NCBI RefSeq assembly: GCF_024623785.1
Contig: NZ_JANKBZ010000008.1
Coordinates: 62,001-126,000, forward strand
Direction of reading: 5' to 3'
DNA from: Archangium lipolyticum
GTDB taxonomy: Bacteria; Myxococcota; Myxococcia; Myxococcales; Myxococcaceae
Length of the DNA: 64,000 nt
Under the pieces are notes generated by a model. That model was not told the DNA's origin. It made no database searches and saw nothing but the letters and a program-made list of their open reading frames with translations. The position numbers and the translations under genes are program-made. Below are positions 8,778 through 18,011 of this stretch, piece by piece. Positions within the stretch are counted from its first letter, which is position 1, and every line of letters starts with the position of its first letter.

Positions 8778-9722
8778 CTAGTCGCCGATGACGGAGCGGA
8801 TCGTCTCCCGCATGGAGTAGCGGGGGGACCAGGACACGTCCTTGCGCCAGCGCGAGCCGTCCACGTTGCAGAGGAACTGGATGTGATCCAGCTCGGGCGG
8901 AGGGAAGTTGGCCAGGCGGTATTTGAAGAGGAGACCGAGGAGGGGCCGGGCGACGGGGTGCGGCACGGGGACGGCGCCGTGGCCGAGCTCGCGGTGGATG
9001 GAGGACAGGGGCACCTCGCCGGGGCCGACCACGTTGTAGACGCCCTTGGGCTCGGGGCGCAGGGCGGCCTCCACCATGGCGCGGGCCACGTCCTCCACGT
9101 GGATGAGCTGCACCATGGGATCGAACCCCGCCAGCACCCACGGGTGGCGCAGCCGCAGGTAGTTGCTGGGGGCGTTCTTGATGGTGGGGCCCACGATGTG
9201 GACGGGCCGGAGGATGACCGTCTGGATGTCGGGGTGCTTCCAGAAGAAGCCGTGCGCGAGCATGTCGACTTCGATCAGATCCCGCACCCCCGAGAAGCGG
9301 CTGGCCGCCATGAGCGGCGCGTCCTCGGTGAGGAAGTTGGAGTTGTCCGGGCTGGGGCCGTAGACGTTGGCCGAGGAGAGGACGACCACCTTGGGCACGC
9401 GGTAGCGGGCGCAGTACTCGAGCAGGCGCGTGGTGCCCACCACGTTGAAGGAGTGGTGCTCCTCCTCGCTCATGCGCGGGTCGTGCATGATGCCCATGTG
9501 GATGACCGCGCGGATGTCGTTCTTGCGGAAGACGTCCTCGGCCTTCTTCTTGCGCAGGTCCAGCTGGTGCATCTCGACATCCTTGGGGCGGCCCACGAAG
9601 GGGCGCCGGTCGATGCCGATGATGCGCTCGTGTTTGTGCAGCAGCTTGGCGAGGGTTCTGCCCAGGTTGCCGCTGATGCCGGTGACGACGACGGCCGGTC
9701 TCTTGGAAGGATCCTGATTCAT
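8778..9722 (-). CDS. NAD(P)-dependent epimerase/dehydratase (extended SDR)
   Basis: 314 residues. The Rossmann signature TGISGNLGRTLAKLL (residues about 14-28) fits GxxGxxG of extended SDRs. Asp after the second strand (IGIDRR) suggests NAD preference. A Ser in VVVLSSANVYG and the YG...E context correspond to the Ser/Tyr active region, but the usual YxxxK is not obvious (SRFSGVRDLIE), so it may be an atypical SDR that does not perform classical epimerisation. ILRPVHIVGP and the HVEDVARAMVEA segment are typical of sugar- or lipid-linked epimerase families. Seventeen bases downstream of the acyltransferase on the same strand, suggesting a shared lipid or envelope task. Confidence 0.85.
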   Translation of the reverse strand: MNQDPSKRPAVVVTGISGNLGRTLAKLLHKHERIIGIDRRPFVGRPKDVEMHQLDLRKKKAEDVFRKNDIRAVIHMGIMHDPRMSEEEHHSFNVVGTTRLLEYCARYRVPKVVVLSSANVYGPSPDNSNFLTEDAPLMAASRFSGVRDLIEVDMLAHGFFWKHPDIQTVILRPVHIVGPTIKNAPSNYLRLRHPWVLAGFDPMVQLIHVEDVARAMVEAALRPEPKGVYNVVGPGEVPLSSIHRELGHGAVPVPHPVARPLLGLLFKYRLANFPPPELDHIQFLCNVDGSRWRKDVSWSPRYSMRETIRSVIGD

Positions 9723-9739
9723 GGCGCGCGTGCCGGGCT

Positions 9740-10594
9740 CTACCAGAAGATGCCCTGGCGCTCCTTGAGTCCCTGGTTGAGCATGGACTGGATGGCGGAC
9801 TTCACGGTGCGGACCTTCTTGTCCAGCTCGGAGTCCTCGTCGTCCGCGCGGCCGGTGAAGCGCAGCGGCTCTCCGAAGTAGATGCGGTACTTGGTGGGCA
9901 GGGGAAGGGGCATCCCGGTGACGGTGAGGGGGAAGGAGGGAAAGCCGAGCAGTCTCGCCAGGGGCTTCACGTCCACGAGGGCCGGGGCCTGCTCCTCGGC
10001 GCCCACCACGGCGATGGGGACGATGGGGGTGTCCGTCTCCAGGGCCAGACGCATGAAGCCCAGACCGAAGTCCTGGAGCTGGTAGCGCTGGGGCCAGAGC
10101 TTGCCCAGGCCGCGAACGCCCTCGGGGAAGACGAGGATGGCCTCATCGGCCTCCAGCAGGCGCCGGCAGTTCTCCGGGGTGCCGACGATCTGCCCCACCC
10201 GGGCCATGAAGGTGGAGACGTATGGCAGCGTGGGCACCCACTTCTCCACCATGCTGCGGATGGCGCGCGGCGGGTCTGCCTCCAACAGCAGGGCCACGCC
10301 GATCATCGCCCCGTCCATGGGCAGCTGGCCGGAGTGGTTGGAGATGAAGAGCACGCGGCCCTTGGGCACCTTCTCGATGCCGTAGGTCTCCACCCGGTGG
10401 TAGTTGCGGTACAACCAGAAGAAGGGGGCGAGGGCCGACAGGCTGTAGTCGAGGTTGAATCCGAAAGGATCCACCCCGTACTCGTTGCCGGTGCGAGCGA
10501 GCGCCTCCAGGCGCGCCTTGCGCTCCGGTCCCACCATGCGCTCCGTCCACTCCCGGAGCTCCTGCTTCACCTTGTCGCCGAGCTGCTCGAGCAT
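9740..10594 (-). CDS. phospholipid/glycerol acyltransferase (PlsC-like)
   Basis: 284 residues from ATG 10594, chosen because it begins a natural helix (MLEQLGDKVKQELREW); the upstream GTG at 10693 would add an unlikely Arg/Pro/Gly-rich leader. The HX4D acyltransferase motif appears as NHSGQLPMDG, followed by motif III VFPEGVRGLGK and motif IV PIVPIAVVGAEEQAP. Such enzymes transfer an acyl chain to a glycerolipid or related acceptor at the inner membrane. The pairing with the SDR gene fits lipid modification. The exact acceptor is unknown. Confidence 0.85.
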   Translation of the reverse strand: MLEQLGDKVKQELREWTERMVGPERKARLEALARTGNEYGVDPFGFNLDYSLSALAPFFWLYRNYHRVETYGIEKVPKGRVLFISNHSGQLPMDGAMIGVALLLEADPPRAIRSMVEKWVPTLPYVSTFMARVGQIVGTPENCRRLLEADEAILVFPEGVRGLGKLWPQRYQLQDFGLGFMRLALETDTPIVPIAVVGAEEQAPALVDVKPLARLLGFPSFPLTVTGMPLPLPTKYRIYFGEPLRFTGRADDEDSELDKKVRTVKSAIQSMLNQGLKERQGIFW

Positions 10595-10689
10595 GGAGCG
10601 TGTGTCTACACCATCGCCCCTGCCTCCGGGAGGGGAACGCGGCGGGGGGGACGCTCCGTTGCCATCCCGAGGACGCCCCCACCGGCCCC

Positions 10690-11286
10690 TCACCGCTTCT
10701 TCGGCTCGGGCGGGAAGCGCTCCAGCATCTCGTCGACGGCCCCGTTGATGAGCTTCTGGCTCTTCTCCGCGTTCATGTTCTCGGACAGCCGGGTCTGGGC
10801 CGAGCCACGCCAGACGAGCTTGTTGGAGTCCGCGTCCACGACATCGAGGATGAGCGTGCCCTGCTGGTACTCGCGGATGACGGTCTCGGGGACGAGTCCC
10901 GAGCCACCGTACGCGACCGGGCCGTAGAAGGGGTCGTACCAGGGATCCCAGGCGTAGCCGTAGAACCTGTTGATGGTCTCCGCCTCGACCTTGTCCTGGA
11001 TGGCGCCGTGCCAGCCGATCTTGAAGTCCGGGTTCTCGCCCGGCTCCACCTTTTTATAGCCGCGAGACGCCAGCTCCTGGTCCACCGCCTGCTGGACGCG
11101 GGACTGGATGATGGGGTTGTAGATGCGGGTGTCCGCGCCGTCCTTCATGGCCAGCCAGGAATAGGTGCGGAAGGTGCCCAACGCCTGCACGGCGTTGGGA
11201 TCGTAGTTCGTGCTCGTCTTGATGCCCGAGCAGGCGGTGAACCCCAACACCAACAGCGCTCCCACCAGACGCAATGGCAAGGACAT
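10690..11286 (-). CDS. DUF4136-type lipoprotein
   Basis: 198 residues from ATG 11286, supported by AGGAGGAG a few bases upstream. Signal peptide MSLPLRLVGALLVLGFTAC with lipobox FTAC. The mature protein starts STNYDPNAVQALGTFRTYSW and ends in a helix with LINGAVDEMLERFPPEPKKR, the pattern of DUF4136 lipoproteins (F.tY.W near the start, then a beta half with VIREYQQGTLILDVVD). Function unknown; envelope-located. Confidence 0.85.
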   Translation of the reverse strand: MSLPLRLVGALLVLGFTACSGIKTSTNYDPNAVQALGTFRTYSWLAMKDGADTRIYNPIIQSRVQQAVDQELASRGYKKVEPGENPDFKIGWHGAIQDKVEAETINRFYGYAWDPWYDPFYGPVAYGGSGLVPETVIREYQQGTLILDVVDADSNKLVWRGSAQTRLSENMNAEKSQKLINGAVDEMLERFPPEPKKR

Positions 11287-11488
11287 GTCTTTCTCCTCCT
11301 GCTCCAAGAGCATCCACTCCTGGACGATAGGCATCCGGGAAGGCCCACACCCGAGGGACGCTCGCCTGCTCCTCCACCTGGACCGGTGCCCCCTGGGAGG
11401 GTTCCAGACCGCCTGAGCGCTACAAGGCTCCCCCCGTCCGGGGTATGACTGTCCGGCTGGCGACAGTGCGGACCCAGGAGGCAGGCAC

Positions 11489-14400
11489 ATGAGCGACGTG
11501 GAGCCGCGAGGGAACAGGGACGCGGACACCGGCGCCACGGAGGAGGCCCCCACCCTCATCCGGACCCAGGATCCGGTGCCGATGCCGGCCAACCCGGACG
11601 TGGACCTCCTGGGAGAAGCCGCCACCCAGGTCCGCTCCCTCTCCCCGCTAATGCCCTCCCGGGAGCCCGCCCCCCGGCCGTCCGGGCCCATCTCCCTGGC
11701 TCCCGGACAGACCCTGGCCGGCCGCTACACGGTGCTGAGCTCGCTCGGCCGCGGTGGCATGGGCGAGGTGGTGGCCGCCTACGACTCGCGTCTCGACCGG
11801 CGCGTGGCCCTCAAGCTGCTCCGCCGCGAGCTGGACTCCAGCCATTCCCCCCAGGATCTCGAGGCCCGGCTGTTGCGCGAGGCCCAGGCCATGGCCCGCC
11901 TCTCCCATCCCCATGTGGTGGCCATCTACGACGTGGGCACGCTGGAGGACGGCTCCATCTTCATCGCCATGGAGATGGTGGAGGGGCAGACGCTGCGGCG
12001 CTGGTGCGAGCAGACCCCGCGCTCCTGGCGGGACATCCTGGAGGTGTACCTGGCCGCGGGGCGGGGGCTGGCTGCCGCGCACGAGGCGGGTCTCGTGCAC
12101 CGCGACTTCAAGCCGGACAACGTGCTGGTGGGCAATGACGGGCGGGTGCGGGTGACGGACTTCGGTCTGGCGCGAGCCGGAGCCGTCCCGGCGCCGGAGC
12201 CCCTCCCGAGCCTCACGCCCCTCCCCCTGCCCCAGGGAGCGTTGGACAGCCCCCTCACCCTGCACGGCACGCTGCTGGGCACGCCGCGCTACATGGCGCC
12301 CGAGTTGCTGCGAGCCGGCTCCGCCGATGCACGCAGTGACGTGTTCGCCTTCTGCGTGGCCCTGTACGAGGCCCTCTACCGGCGGCACCCCTTCGCACGA
12401 GCCACCCAGGCCGAGTCCATCCGCGCCCAGCGCGAGGGGCAGGTGAATCCCCCGCCCTCCGACTCGGACGTCCCCGGGTGGGTGGAGCGCCTGCTCCTCC
12501 AGGGCCTGAACGCGGACCCCGCGCAGCGCCCCGCGTCCATGCAGCAACTGGTCGCGGCCCTGGAGATCGACCCGATGAGACGGCGCCGGGCCCGGAGGCG
12601 CCTGGCGGCGTTGATGGCCTTCGTCGCGGGACTGACGGGGCTGGCCGTCTGGGGCTGGATGATGCGCGAGGAGGAGGCGGGATGCGCGCACGTGGAGCGC
12701 AGGCTCGCCGGCACCTGGGATGAGACGGTGAAGGCCCAGGTGAAACGGGCCTTCCTCGGCACCCGCCTGCCCTACGCGCGGGACACCTTCACGCGCGTGT
12801 CCACGCTGCTCGACGGCTACGCGGGAACCTGGGTGAAGCTGCGGACCGAGGCCTGCGAGGCCGACGAGGACCAGGCCACGTCACCCAGGGACCCGGCCGT
12901 GTTGCAGGTGTACTGCCTGGAGCGGCGGCGCGGCCAGCTGCGAGCCCTGACGGAGCTGTTCGCCCGCGGCTCCGATCCGGGAAAACTGTCGAAGGCCGTG
13001 CAGGCGGTGCAGTCGCTGCCGCCGCTGGAGGCCTGCACGGATGTCCGGTCGCTGATGGCGACGGTGCCTCCTCCCGAGGACGCGGCGGTGCGCGCCCGGG
13101 TGGACACGCTACAGGAGCAGGTGGATCGCCTGGAGACCCTGTGGCTGGTGGGCGAGTACCGCGAGGGGCTGTCGCTGGGCGAGAAGCTGCTGCTCGAGGC
13201 GAAGGGACTCGATTACCCACCGCTCCACGCACAGGCCCTGTACCAGGTGGCCAGCCTCAAGGACGCGATGGGCGACTACACCGGCGCCGAGACGATGGCG
13301 CGGCAGGCCATCCCCCTGGCCGCCCGGAGCAAGAATCTGGTGCTGGTCGCCCAGACCTGGAGCCTGCTGTTCCGGGTGGTGGGATGGCGGCAGGCGCACC
13401 ACCCGGAAGCGATGGAGCTCGCGCTGGCGATGGAGTCGGCGGTGGAGTGCGCGGATGACGACCGCACCCGCGCGGACTCCCTCAACCAGTTGGGCAACGT
13501 GCTCCAGCAGATAGGGCGGTATGAGGAGGCACGGGCGCGATACGAGCACTCGCTCGCGCTCCGGTTGAAGGTGCTGGGTCCTGAACACCTCCTGGTGGCG
13601 GTCTCGCTCAACAACCTGGGGACCGTGCTCGGAGAGATGGGGAAGTACGAGGAGGCACGGGCCTCGTACGAGCGCGCCCTGGCCATCCGGGAGAAGATCC
13701 TCGGGCCCGACAATCCCCTGGTCGCGAACTCCTACAGCAACCTGGGCACCGCGTTCGACGCGATGATGAAGTACGAGGAGGCGCGCGTGCTGTACGAACG
13801 CGCCCTCGCCATCCGGGAGAAGGTGCTGGGGCCCGAGCACCCCGATGTCGCCACGCCCCTGAACAACCTGGCCATCGCGCTCGATGCGATGGGCCGGTAC
13901 GAGAAAGCCAGGGCCCTGCACGAGCGCGCCCTGGCCCTGCGCGAGAAGGTCCTGGGCCCCGAGCATCCCGACGTGGCCATCTCCCTCGGAGGCCTGGGCA
14001 ATGTGCTGCGGGGAATGGGCCGGTACGAGGAAGCCAGGGCCCTGCACGAGCGCGCCCTGGCCCTGCGCGAGAAGGTCCTGGGTCCCGAGCATCCCGACGT
14101 GGCCAGCTCGCTCGATGACCTCGGACTGGTGCTCCAGGCCATGGGCCGGTACGAGGAGGCACGCGCCCGATATGAGCGCGCGCTGCCGATCCAGGAGAAG
14201 GCCCTGGGGTCCAGTCACCCCGACATCGCCGTCTCGCTCAACGGGCTGGGCAACACGCTCCGAAGGATGGGCCGGTACGAGGAGGCGCGGGCTCGGCAGG
14301 AGCAGGCTCGGGTCCTCCGGGAGAAGGCGTTGGGCCCCGGTCACCTCCTGGTGGCGGAGTCGCTCGGGAGTCTGGGCCGCACCCTGGTGCGTCTGGAGCG

Positions 14401-14650
14401 ATGGGACGAGGCCACTCGCGACCTGGAGCGTGCTCTGGCCCTCTGGGAGAAGGAGTCGAAGCCCCCGCGCCAGGGGTACACCGAGTCACTCCTGGGTATG
14501 GGCGAGCTCCTCCTGGCCCGCGGCCGGACAGCCGACGCACTCCCACGGCTCCAACGAGCCTTGGAGCTCGCCCCGGCGGACCTTCGTGAGGAGATCCAAG
14601 CCGCTCTGGAGCGCACGCATGTGCGGACGGTTCAGGCTCCCGTACCCTGA
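11489..14650 (+). CDS. transmembrane Ser/Thr protein kinase with extracytoplasmic TPR array
   Basis: 1053 residues. A Hanks-type kinase domain (about 77-360) has the glycine loop LGRGGMGEVV, VALK Lys109, catalytic HRDFKPDN (204-211) and DFG (224-226), all intact. A transmembrane span follows (about 372-392, LAALMAFVAGLTGLAVWGW). The C-terminal half has an unclassified helical region (400-590), then about ten 42-residue kinesin-light-chain-like TPR units with the core GRYEEARALHERALALREKV. This suggests a receptor kinase whose periplasmic TPRs bind a protein. Two units are almost identical in DNA. Signal-transduction kinases of this form are abundant in myxobacteria. Confidence 0.93.
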   Translation: MSDVEPRGNRDADTGATEEAPTLIRTQDPVPMPANPDVDLLGEAATQVRSLSPLMPSREPAPRPSGPISLAPGQTLAGRYTVLSSLGRGGMGEVVAAYDSRLDRRVALKLLRRELDSSHSPQDLEARLLREAQAMARLSHPHVVAIYDVGTLEDGSIFIAMEMVEGQTLRRWCEQTPRSWRDILEVYLAAGRGLAAAHEAGLVHRDFKPDNVLVGNDGRVRVTDFGLARAGAVPAPEPLPSLTPLPLPQGALDSPLTLHGTLLGTPRYMAPELLRAGSADARSDVFAFCVALYEALYRRHPFARATQAESIRAQREGQVNPPPSDSDVPGWVERLLLQGLNADPAQRPASMQQLVAALEIDPMRRRRARRRLAALMAFVAGLTGLAVWGWMMREEEAGCAHVERRLAGTWDETVKAQVKRAFLGTRLPYARDTFTRVSTLLDGYAGTWVKLRTEACEADEDQATSPRDPAVLQVYCLERRRGQLRALTELFARGSDPGKLSKAVQAVQSLPPLEACTDVRSLMATVPPPEDAAVRARVDTLQEQVDRLETLWLVGEYREGLSLGEKLLLEAKGLDYPPLHAQALYQVASLKDAMGDYTGAETMARQAIPLAARSKNLVLVAQTWSLLFRVVGWRQAHHPEAMELALAMESAVECADDDRTRADSLNQLGNVLQQIGRYEEARARYEHSLALRLKVLGPEHLLVAVSLNNLGTVLGEMGKYEEARASYERALAIREKILGPDNPLVANSYSNLGTAFDAMMKYEEARVLYERALAIREKVLGPEHPDVATPLNNLAIALDAMGRYEKARALHERALALREKVLGPEHPDVAISLGGLGNVLRGMGRYEEARALHERALALREKVLGPEHPDVASSLDDLGLVLQAMGRYEEARARYERALPIQEKALGSSHPDIAVSLNGLGNTLRRMGRYEEARARQEQARVLREKALGPGHLLVAESLGSLGRTLVRLERWDEATRDLERALALWEKESKPPRQGYTESLLGMGELLLARGRTADALPRLQRALELAPADLREEIQAALERTHVRTVQAPVP
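13889..14105 (+). repeat. near-identical 126-bp TPR-coding repeat pair
   Basis: Units starting at 13889 and 14015 are nearly identical over 91 bases (one G/A and a few wobble changes), while neighbouring TPR units have diverged. This points to a recent internal duplication or gene conversion within the kinase TPR array. Confidence 0.75.
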
Positions 14651-14679
14651 TTCCACGGGCTCGATCCGGGGGTCGCATA

Positions 14680-14713
14680 CCCTCACCCCGACCCTCTCCC
14701 AGAGGGAGAGGGG
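14680..14713 (+). repeat. REP-like interspersed repeat, copy 1
   Basis: A segment of the form CCTCACCCCGACCCTCTCCC followed by its partial inverse (AGAGGGAGAGGGG), a type common in intergenic DNA of many high-GC bacteria. It sits between the convergent kinase and polysaccharide deacetylase genes. A second copy lies in opposite orientation at 54100-54133. Confidence 0.6.
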
Positions 14714-14739
14714 TGATTGGGCAGATAGGGGGGTTGTGA

Positions 14740-15684
14740 TTACAGGGTCACGGAGAGGTGGGCGGCCGCGTCTCGCAGCGTCACCACGTCGTAGTCGGAC
14801 TTCAGCCAGCCGAAGAGCGTCCTCAGCCGCTCGAGCTTGTTCCTGGCCGGCACCCGCAGATCCCTCTGCTGGCGCACCAGCTCGGGCGGGATGCCGTCCT
14901 CCGCGTCCAGCACGTCCACCGCGTGCAGCTCGAAGTTGAAGAACGTGTCTCCCCTGAGCGCGCGGTACGCCGCCCGGATGGCCGGCAGTGGCAGCGTGAT
15001 GGCGAAGGTGCCGATGAACGGGAAGCGCACCCCGGGCGTCACCGCCATGGGCAGTTCCAGGACGGGTCCCGCCCCCCGCGAGTAGGGGCGCACCGGGTCC
15101 GGCCGGTAGGGCGTGCGTGGCGCGAGCAGCACACGCGGAGAGTCCAGCACCGCCCGCGAGGGCCTCCTCAGCAACGCCAGCGCCCCCATCACCGCCGCCT
15201 TCGCCGTGTAGTACGGGGCCGCGGGGAACGTGGATGAGCCGTAGCGGTAGCCGCGCTCCACGGTGGCCGCGTACAGGGCCGCGTTGAGCGTGTAGCCCGG
15301 CGCACGGAAGCCCACGGGCCGCGCGCCCGTGGCCGCCTCGAGTACCTCGTCCGCGCGCCGCAGGTCCTCTCGGATGCTCTCGGGGGCACGCCGCGTCAGC
15401 GCGTAGTCGTGCGAGAAGCTGTGACTCGCCACCTCCACACCCGCCTCGTGCGCCGAGCGCAGCGCCGCCGCGGCGCCCGCGTCCGCCGCCACGTCCTCGC
15501 CGATGGCGAAGAACGTCCCCGGCACCCCCACCGACGCCAGCAGCTCCCTCAGCCGGGGCACCGCCGTCGTGTAGACGAGCCCCCGCGCCCGCGCGTCCAG
15601 CAGCGACTCGGGCAGTCCGTGGATGCGGCAGTAGTGCGGCAGCGAGTCCAGATCGACGGAGATGGATGCGAGCCGCCGCGCCAC
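14740..15684 (-). CDS. polysaccharide deacetylase family protein
   Basis: 314 residues from GTG 15684 with GAGGAGG upstream. The NodB-type fold shows the first catalytic motif SVDLDS (about 8-13), the metal-binding motif SHSFSH (about 87-92) and RAPGYT (motif 3). These enzymes remove N-acetyl groups from GlcNAc-containing glycans, with metal bound by Asp-His-His. There is no signal peptide, so it may act on a lipid-linked precursor in the cytoplasm. Last gene of a minus-strand trio with a GT2 glycosyltransferase eight bases upstream and a UGM-like flavoprotein before that. Confidence 0.88.
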   Translation of the reverse strand: MARRLASISVDLDSLPHYCRIHGLPESLLDARARGLVYTTAVPRLRELLASVGVPGTFFAIGEDVAADAGAAAALRSAHEAGVEVASHSFSHDYALTRRAPESIREDLRRADEVLEAATGARPVGFRAPGYTLNAALYAATVERGYRYGSSTFPAAPYYTAKAAVMGALALLRRPSRAVLDSPRVLLAPRTPYRPDPVRPYSRGAGPVLELPMAVTPGVRFPFIGTFAITLPLPAIRAAYRALRGDTFFNFELHAVDVLDAEDGIPPELVRQQRDLRVPARNKLERLRTLFGWLKSDYDVVTLRDAAAHLSVTL

Positions 15685-15694
15685 CTTCGCCTCC

Positions 15695-16411
15695 TCAGGT
15701 GCCGCGGATGCGGATGACGTAGAACAGCTTGCCCACGTTCTTCAGCACGTTGGGCACGCGCTTGAAGAGGTGGATGGAGGGCTGGCGCTTCTCGTGGAGC
15801 TGGATGGGGATCTCCACCACCCGCAGCCCCTCGCGCCAGGCGCGGATGACGAACTCGCTGGCGAACACGTCCATGTCCACCAGGCACTTGGCCACCACCG
15901 GCAGCAGCGCCTCGCGCCGGAAGGCCTTCAGCCCGTGTGTGTCCGTGCCCTGGAAGCCCAGCGCCACCCGCAGCAACCCGTTGTGCACCCGCGTGGCCAC
16001 GCGCCGCACCAGGGGCCGCTGGTCACTCGCCCCCTTCGCGGCCTTCGAGCCCACCACCATGTCCACCCCGCCCTTCTCCAGCAGCGGCAGCGCGGAGTCA
16101 TAGAAGCTCAGGTCGCACAGGTCGATCTCGTCACAGAAGACGAAGGTGCCCCGCGCCTTCTCGATGCCGGCCTTCAGCGCCGTGCCGTAGTTGGGCCGCT
16201 CCGAGTGGAACCAGCGCAGGCGCGGGCTCTTCGCGCACATCTCCTCGAGAATCCGGGGCGTGGCGTCGCGCGAGCCGTTCTCCGCGAAGATGACCTCGTA
16301 GTCCCATCCTCGCGCGTCGAGCCCCTGGGTGAGCTCCGCCGCGGCGGTCGCGATGATGGAGGCCTCGTTGTAGACGGGGATGACGATGGACAGGTACGGG
16401 GACGCGGCCAT
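15695..16411 (-). CDS. family 2 glycosyltransferase (dolichol-phosphate-sugar synthase-like)
   Basis: 238 residues from MAASPYLSIV at 16411 (an upstream in-frame start at 16459 adds 16 residues). The GT-A core shows SIVIPVYNEASII, FAENGSRDATP and FCDEIDLCD in place of the usual DxD (DEID), then GSKAAKGASDQRP. Conserved segments (GLKAFRREALLPVV, DVFASEFVIRA) resemble DPM1/GtrB-like polyprenyl-phosphate glycosyltransferases, but the C-terminal membrane helices are missing. Probably builds a glycan on a lipid carrier with its two neighbours. Confidence 0.87.
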   Translation of the reverse strand: MAASPYLSIVIPVYNEASIIATAAAELTQGLDARGWDYEVIFAENGSRDATPRILEEMCAKSPRLRWFHSERPNYGTALKAGIEKARGTFVFCDEIDLCDLSFYDSALPLLEKGGVDMVVGSKAAKGASDQRPLVRRVATRVHNGLLRVALGFQGTDTHGLKAFRREALLPVVAKCLVDMDVFASEFVIRAWREGLRVVEIPIQLHEKRQPSIHLFKRVPNVLKNVGKLFYVIRIRGT

Positions 16412-16481
16412 GGGCAGCCGTGCCGCGTAGCACGCCCCCGGCGTTCCGTCGACGATCAAACTTCCGCCCCGCCCCCCTCCG

Positions 16482-17795
16482 TCAGCCGTTCAACCGGCGC
16501 GCGCAGGCCCGCCCGGCGAGGATGGCGTCCTCCATGGACGAGTACTCCCACTGTCCGTAGCGCCCCGCGGGGAGGATGCCCGCGTGCTCCAGGAACTGGA
16601 GGATCTCCGTCTTCGCCGGCCCGTATGCCTCGTCATAAAGGACATACGCGTGGGGAATCTCCCGCGCCCGGGCGAAGAGGATGTCCTCCGCCGAGTGCAC
16701 CATCTGGGAGCCCACCAGGTCCTCCACCGCGTACCGCTCCGCCTGGGCCATGGAGAGCTCGCCGTGGTGGCTGTACTCCACGGAGAAGGTGGCGGTGTCC
16801 GGAGGCGCCAGCGGCGCATACACCGCGGAGGGCGCGCCGATGCGGTACGACTTGAACTCGGGCTCGGGCAGGTAGATCCAATGCCACGGCTGGCGGTTCC
16901 TGCCCCGAGCGGCCACGCACACGTACGTCACCGTGGTGGCACGCAGGCGTCCGGCGGCGGCCAGCACCGCGTCGGGCACGCCCGAGCCGCCCTTCGCCAG
17001 CAGCCGCACCAGCCCCGGCAGCGAGATGGAGGAGATGAGCAGCGAGTAGCCGAGCGTGCGCCCGTCCGACAGCGTGACCCGCCGGGCCTTCCAGTCGATG
17101 GCGGTGGGCTCCGTGTTGACGCTCAGCTCCCCGCCCCGCAGGCCGGCGAGCATGGCGCGGGCGAGGCTCTCGATGCCGCCCTCGCGCGGATAGAGGAAGG
17201 AGGCGTTGTAGCCCAGCGCATCGCTCCCCACGCCCAGCGCCCCATCCACCACTTCCTTCAGCGTGGGCCGGGGAACGAAGCGTCCCACCCAGGCGGCGGA
17301 CAGCTCGGACGGGTCCACCGTCCAGAGCTTCTTGTTGTAGGGGACCATGAAGTTCTTCGCGAACCCCTCCCCCATGTAGCGCAGGATGAACTCGGTGAAG
17401 TTGCGCGGCTCGCGCTCGCGCAGCTCCCGGCCCTTCTCCCCGTAGATGGCCTCCACGTAGCCGATGAGGTTCTCCGCCACCACCTCGGCCGGCAGCCCGT
17501 GCGTGTTCACCTGGTACGGGAAGCGCGTGAAGACGCCCCGCGAGAAGATGGCCGCCTTGCGTTGGATGGTGACCAGCTGGCCCGGTAGCCAGCGGGTGTT
17601 CACCAGTTCCTTGATCTCCGGGTCTCTCAGGTGCAACCAGTGCCCGGTGGGGTCGAAGTAGCACCCGTCGAGGACCTCGGTCTTGATGAGACCGCCGACG
17701 CGCTCGGACTTCTCGATGAGACGCCAGGGGCGCTGGAGGAAATGGGCGGCGGACAGTCCCGCGAGGCCCGCGCCGAGGATGACGATGGGTTCCAT
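16482..17795 (-). CDS. FAD-dependent oxidoreductase, UDP-galactopyranose-mutase/protoporphyrinogen-oxidase-like
   Basis: 437 residues from ATG 17795. The FAD-binding Rossmann motif is at the N-terminus (IVILGAGLAGLSAAHFL, then EKSERVGGL), followed by FDPTGHWLHL and a region with NFMVPYNKKLWTVDPSELS, a pattern seen in UGM-like and amine-oxidase-like flavoproteins of polysaccharide loci. The C-terminus GQWEYSSMEDAILAGR closes the FAD site. Likely isomerises or oxidises a sugar-nucleotide or lipid-sugar. First gene of the trio with GT2 and polysaccharide deacetylase, and divergent from the zinc-ribbon TPR gene. A 1839-codon open frame that extends it upstream is an antisense artefact. Confidence 0.85.
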   Translation of the reverse strand: MEPIVILGAGLAGLSAAHFLQRPWRLIEKSERVGGLIKTEVLDGCYFDPTGHWLHLRDPEIKELVNTRWLPGQLVTIQRKAAIFSRGVFTRFPYQVNTHGLPAEVVAENLIGYVEAIYGEKGRELREREPRNFTEFILRYMGEGFAKNFMVPYNKKLWTVDPSELSAAWVGRFVPRPTLKEVVDGALGVGSDALGYNASFLYPREGGIESLARAMLAGLRGGELSVNTEPTAIDWKARRVTLSDGRTLGYSLLISSISLPGLVRLLAKGGSGVPDAVLAAAGRLRATTVTYVCVAARGRNRQPWHWIYLPEPEFKSYRIGAPSAVYAPLAPPDTATFSVEYSHHGELSMAQAERYAVEDLVGSQMVHSAEDILFARAREIPHAYVLYDEAYGPAKTEILQFLEHAGILPAGRYGQWEYSSMEDAILAGRACARRLNG

Positions 17796-17949
17796 GCCGT
17801 CCCCGGGTCTACCACCTTCGCCGCCAGGAGGGGCAACGGAGGTAGAATCCCCGTCCGCTGGCACGCGCTCCCCTGGCCGCCCGCCCGGCCGCCAGGGCGG
17901 TGTCCGATGCGGGTGTCGCGTTCTTTGCCGCCTGGAAAATCCCTCTGAT

Positions 17950-17971
17950 AACCTTCGCGGGCCGCGGGAGT
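17950..17971 (+). promoter_or_regulatory. 22-base leader motif shared with the mglB leader
   Basis: This stretch (AACCTTCG-C-GGGCCGCGGGAGT) matches 35213-35234 upstream of mglB at 21 of 22 positions and lies 40 bases before ATG 18012, compared with 36 bases in the mglB leader. TTGCCG followed by GATAAC just upstream could be -35/-10 elements, placing the motif at the 5' end of the mRNA. Confidence 0.5.
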
Positions 17972-18011
17972 GCGGCCGCTCGCGTCCGATGGCCCCCGCT
18001 GAAGGAAACCC

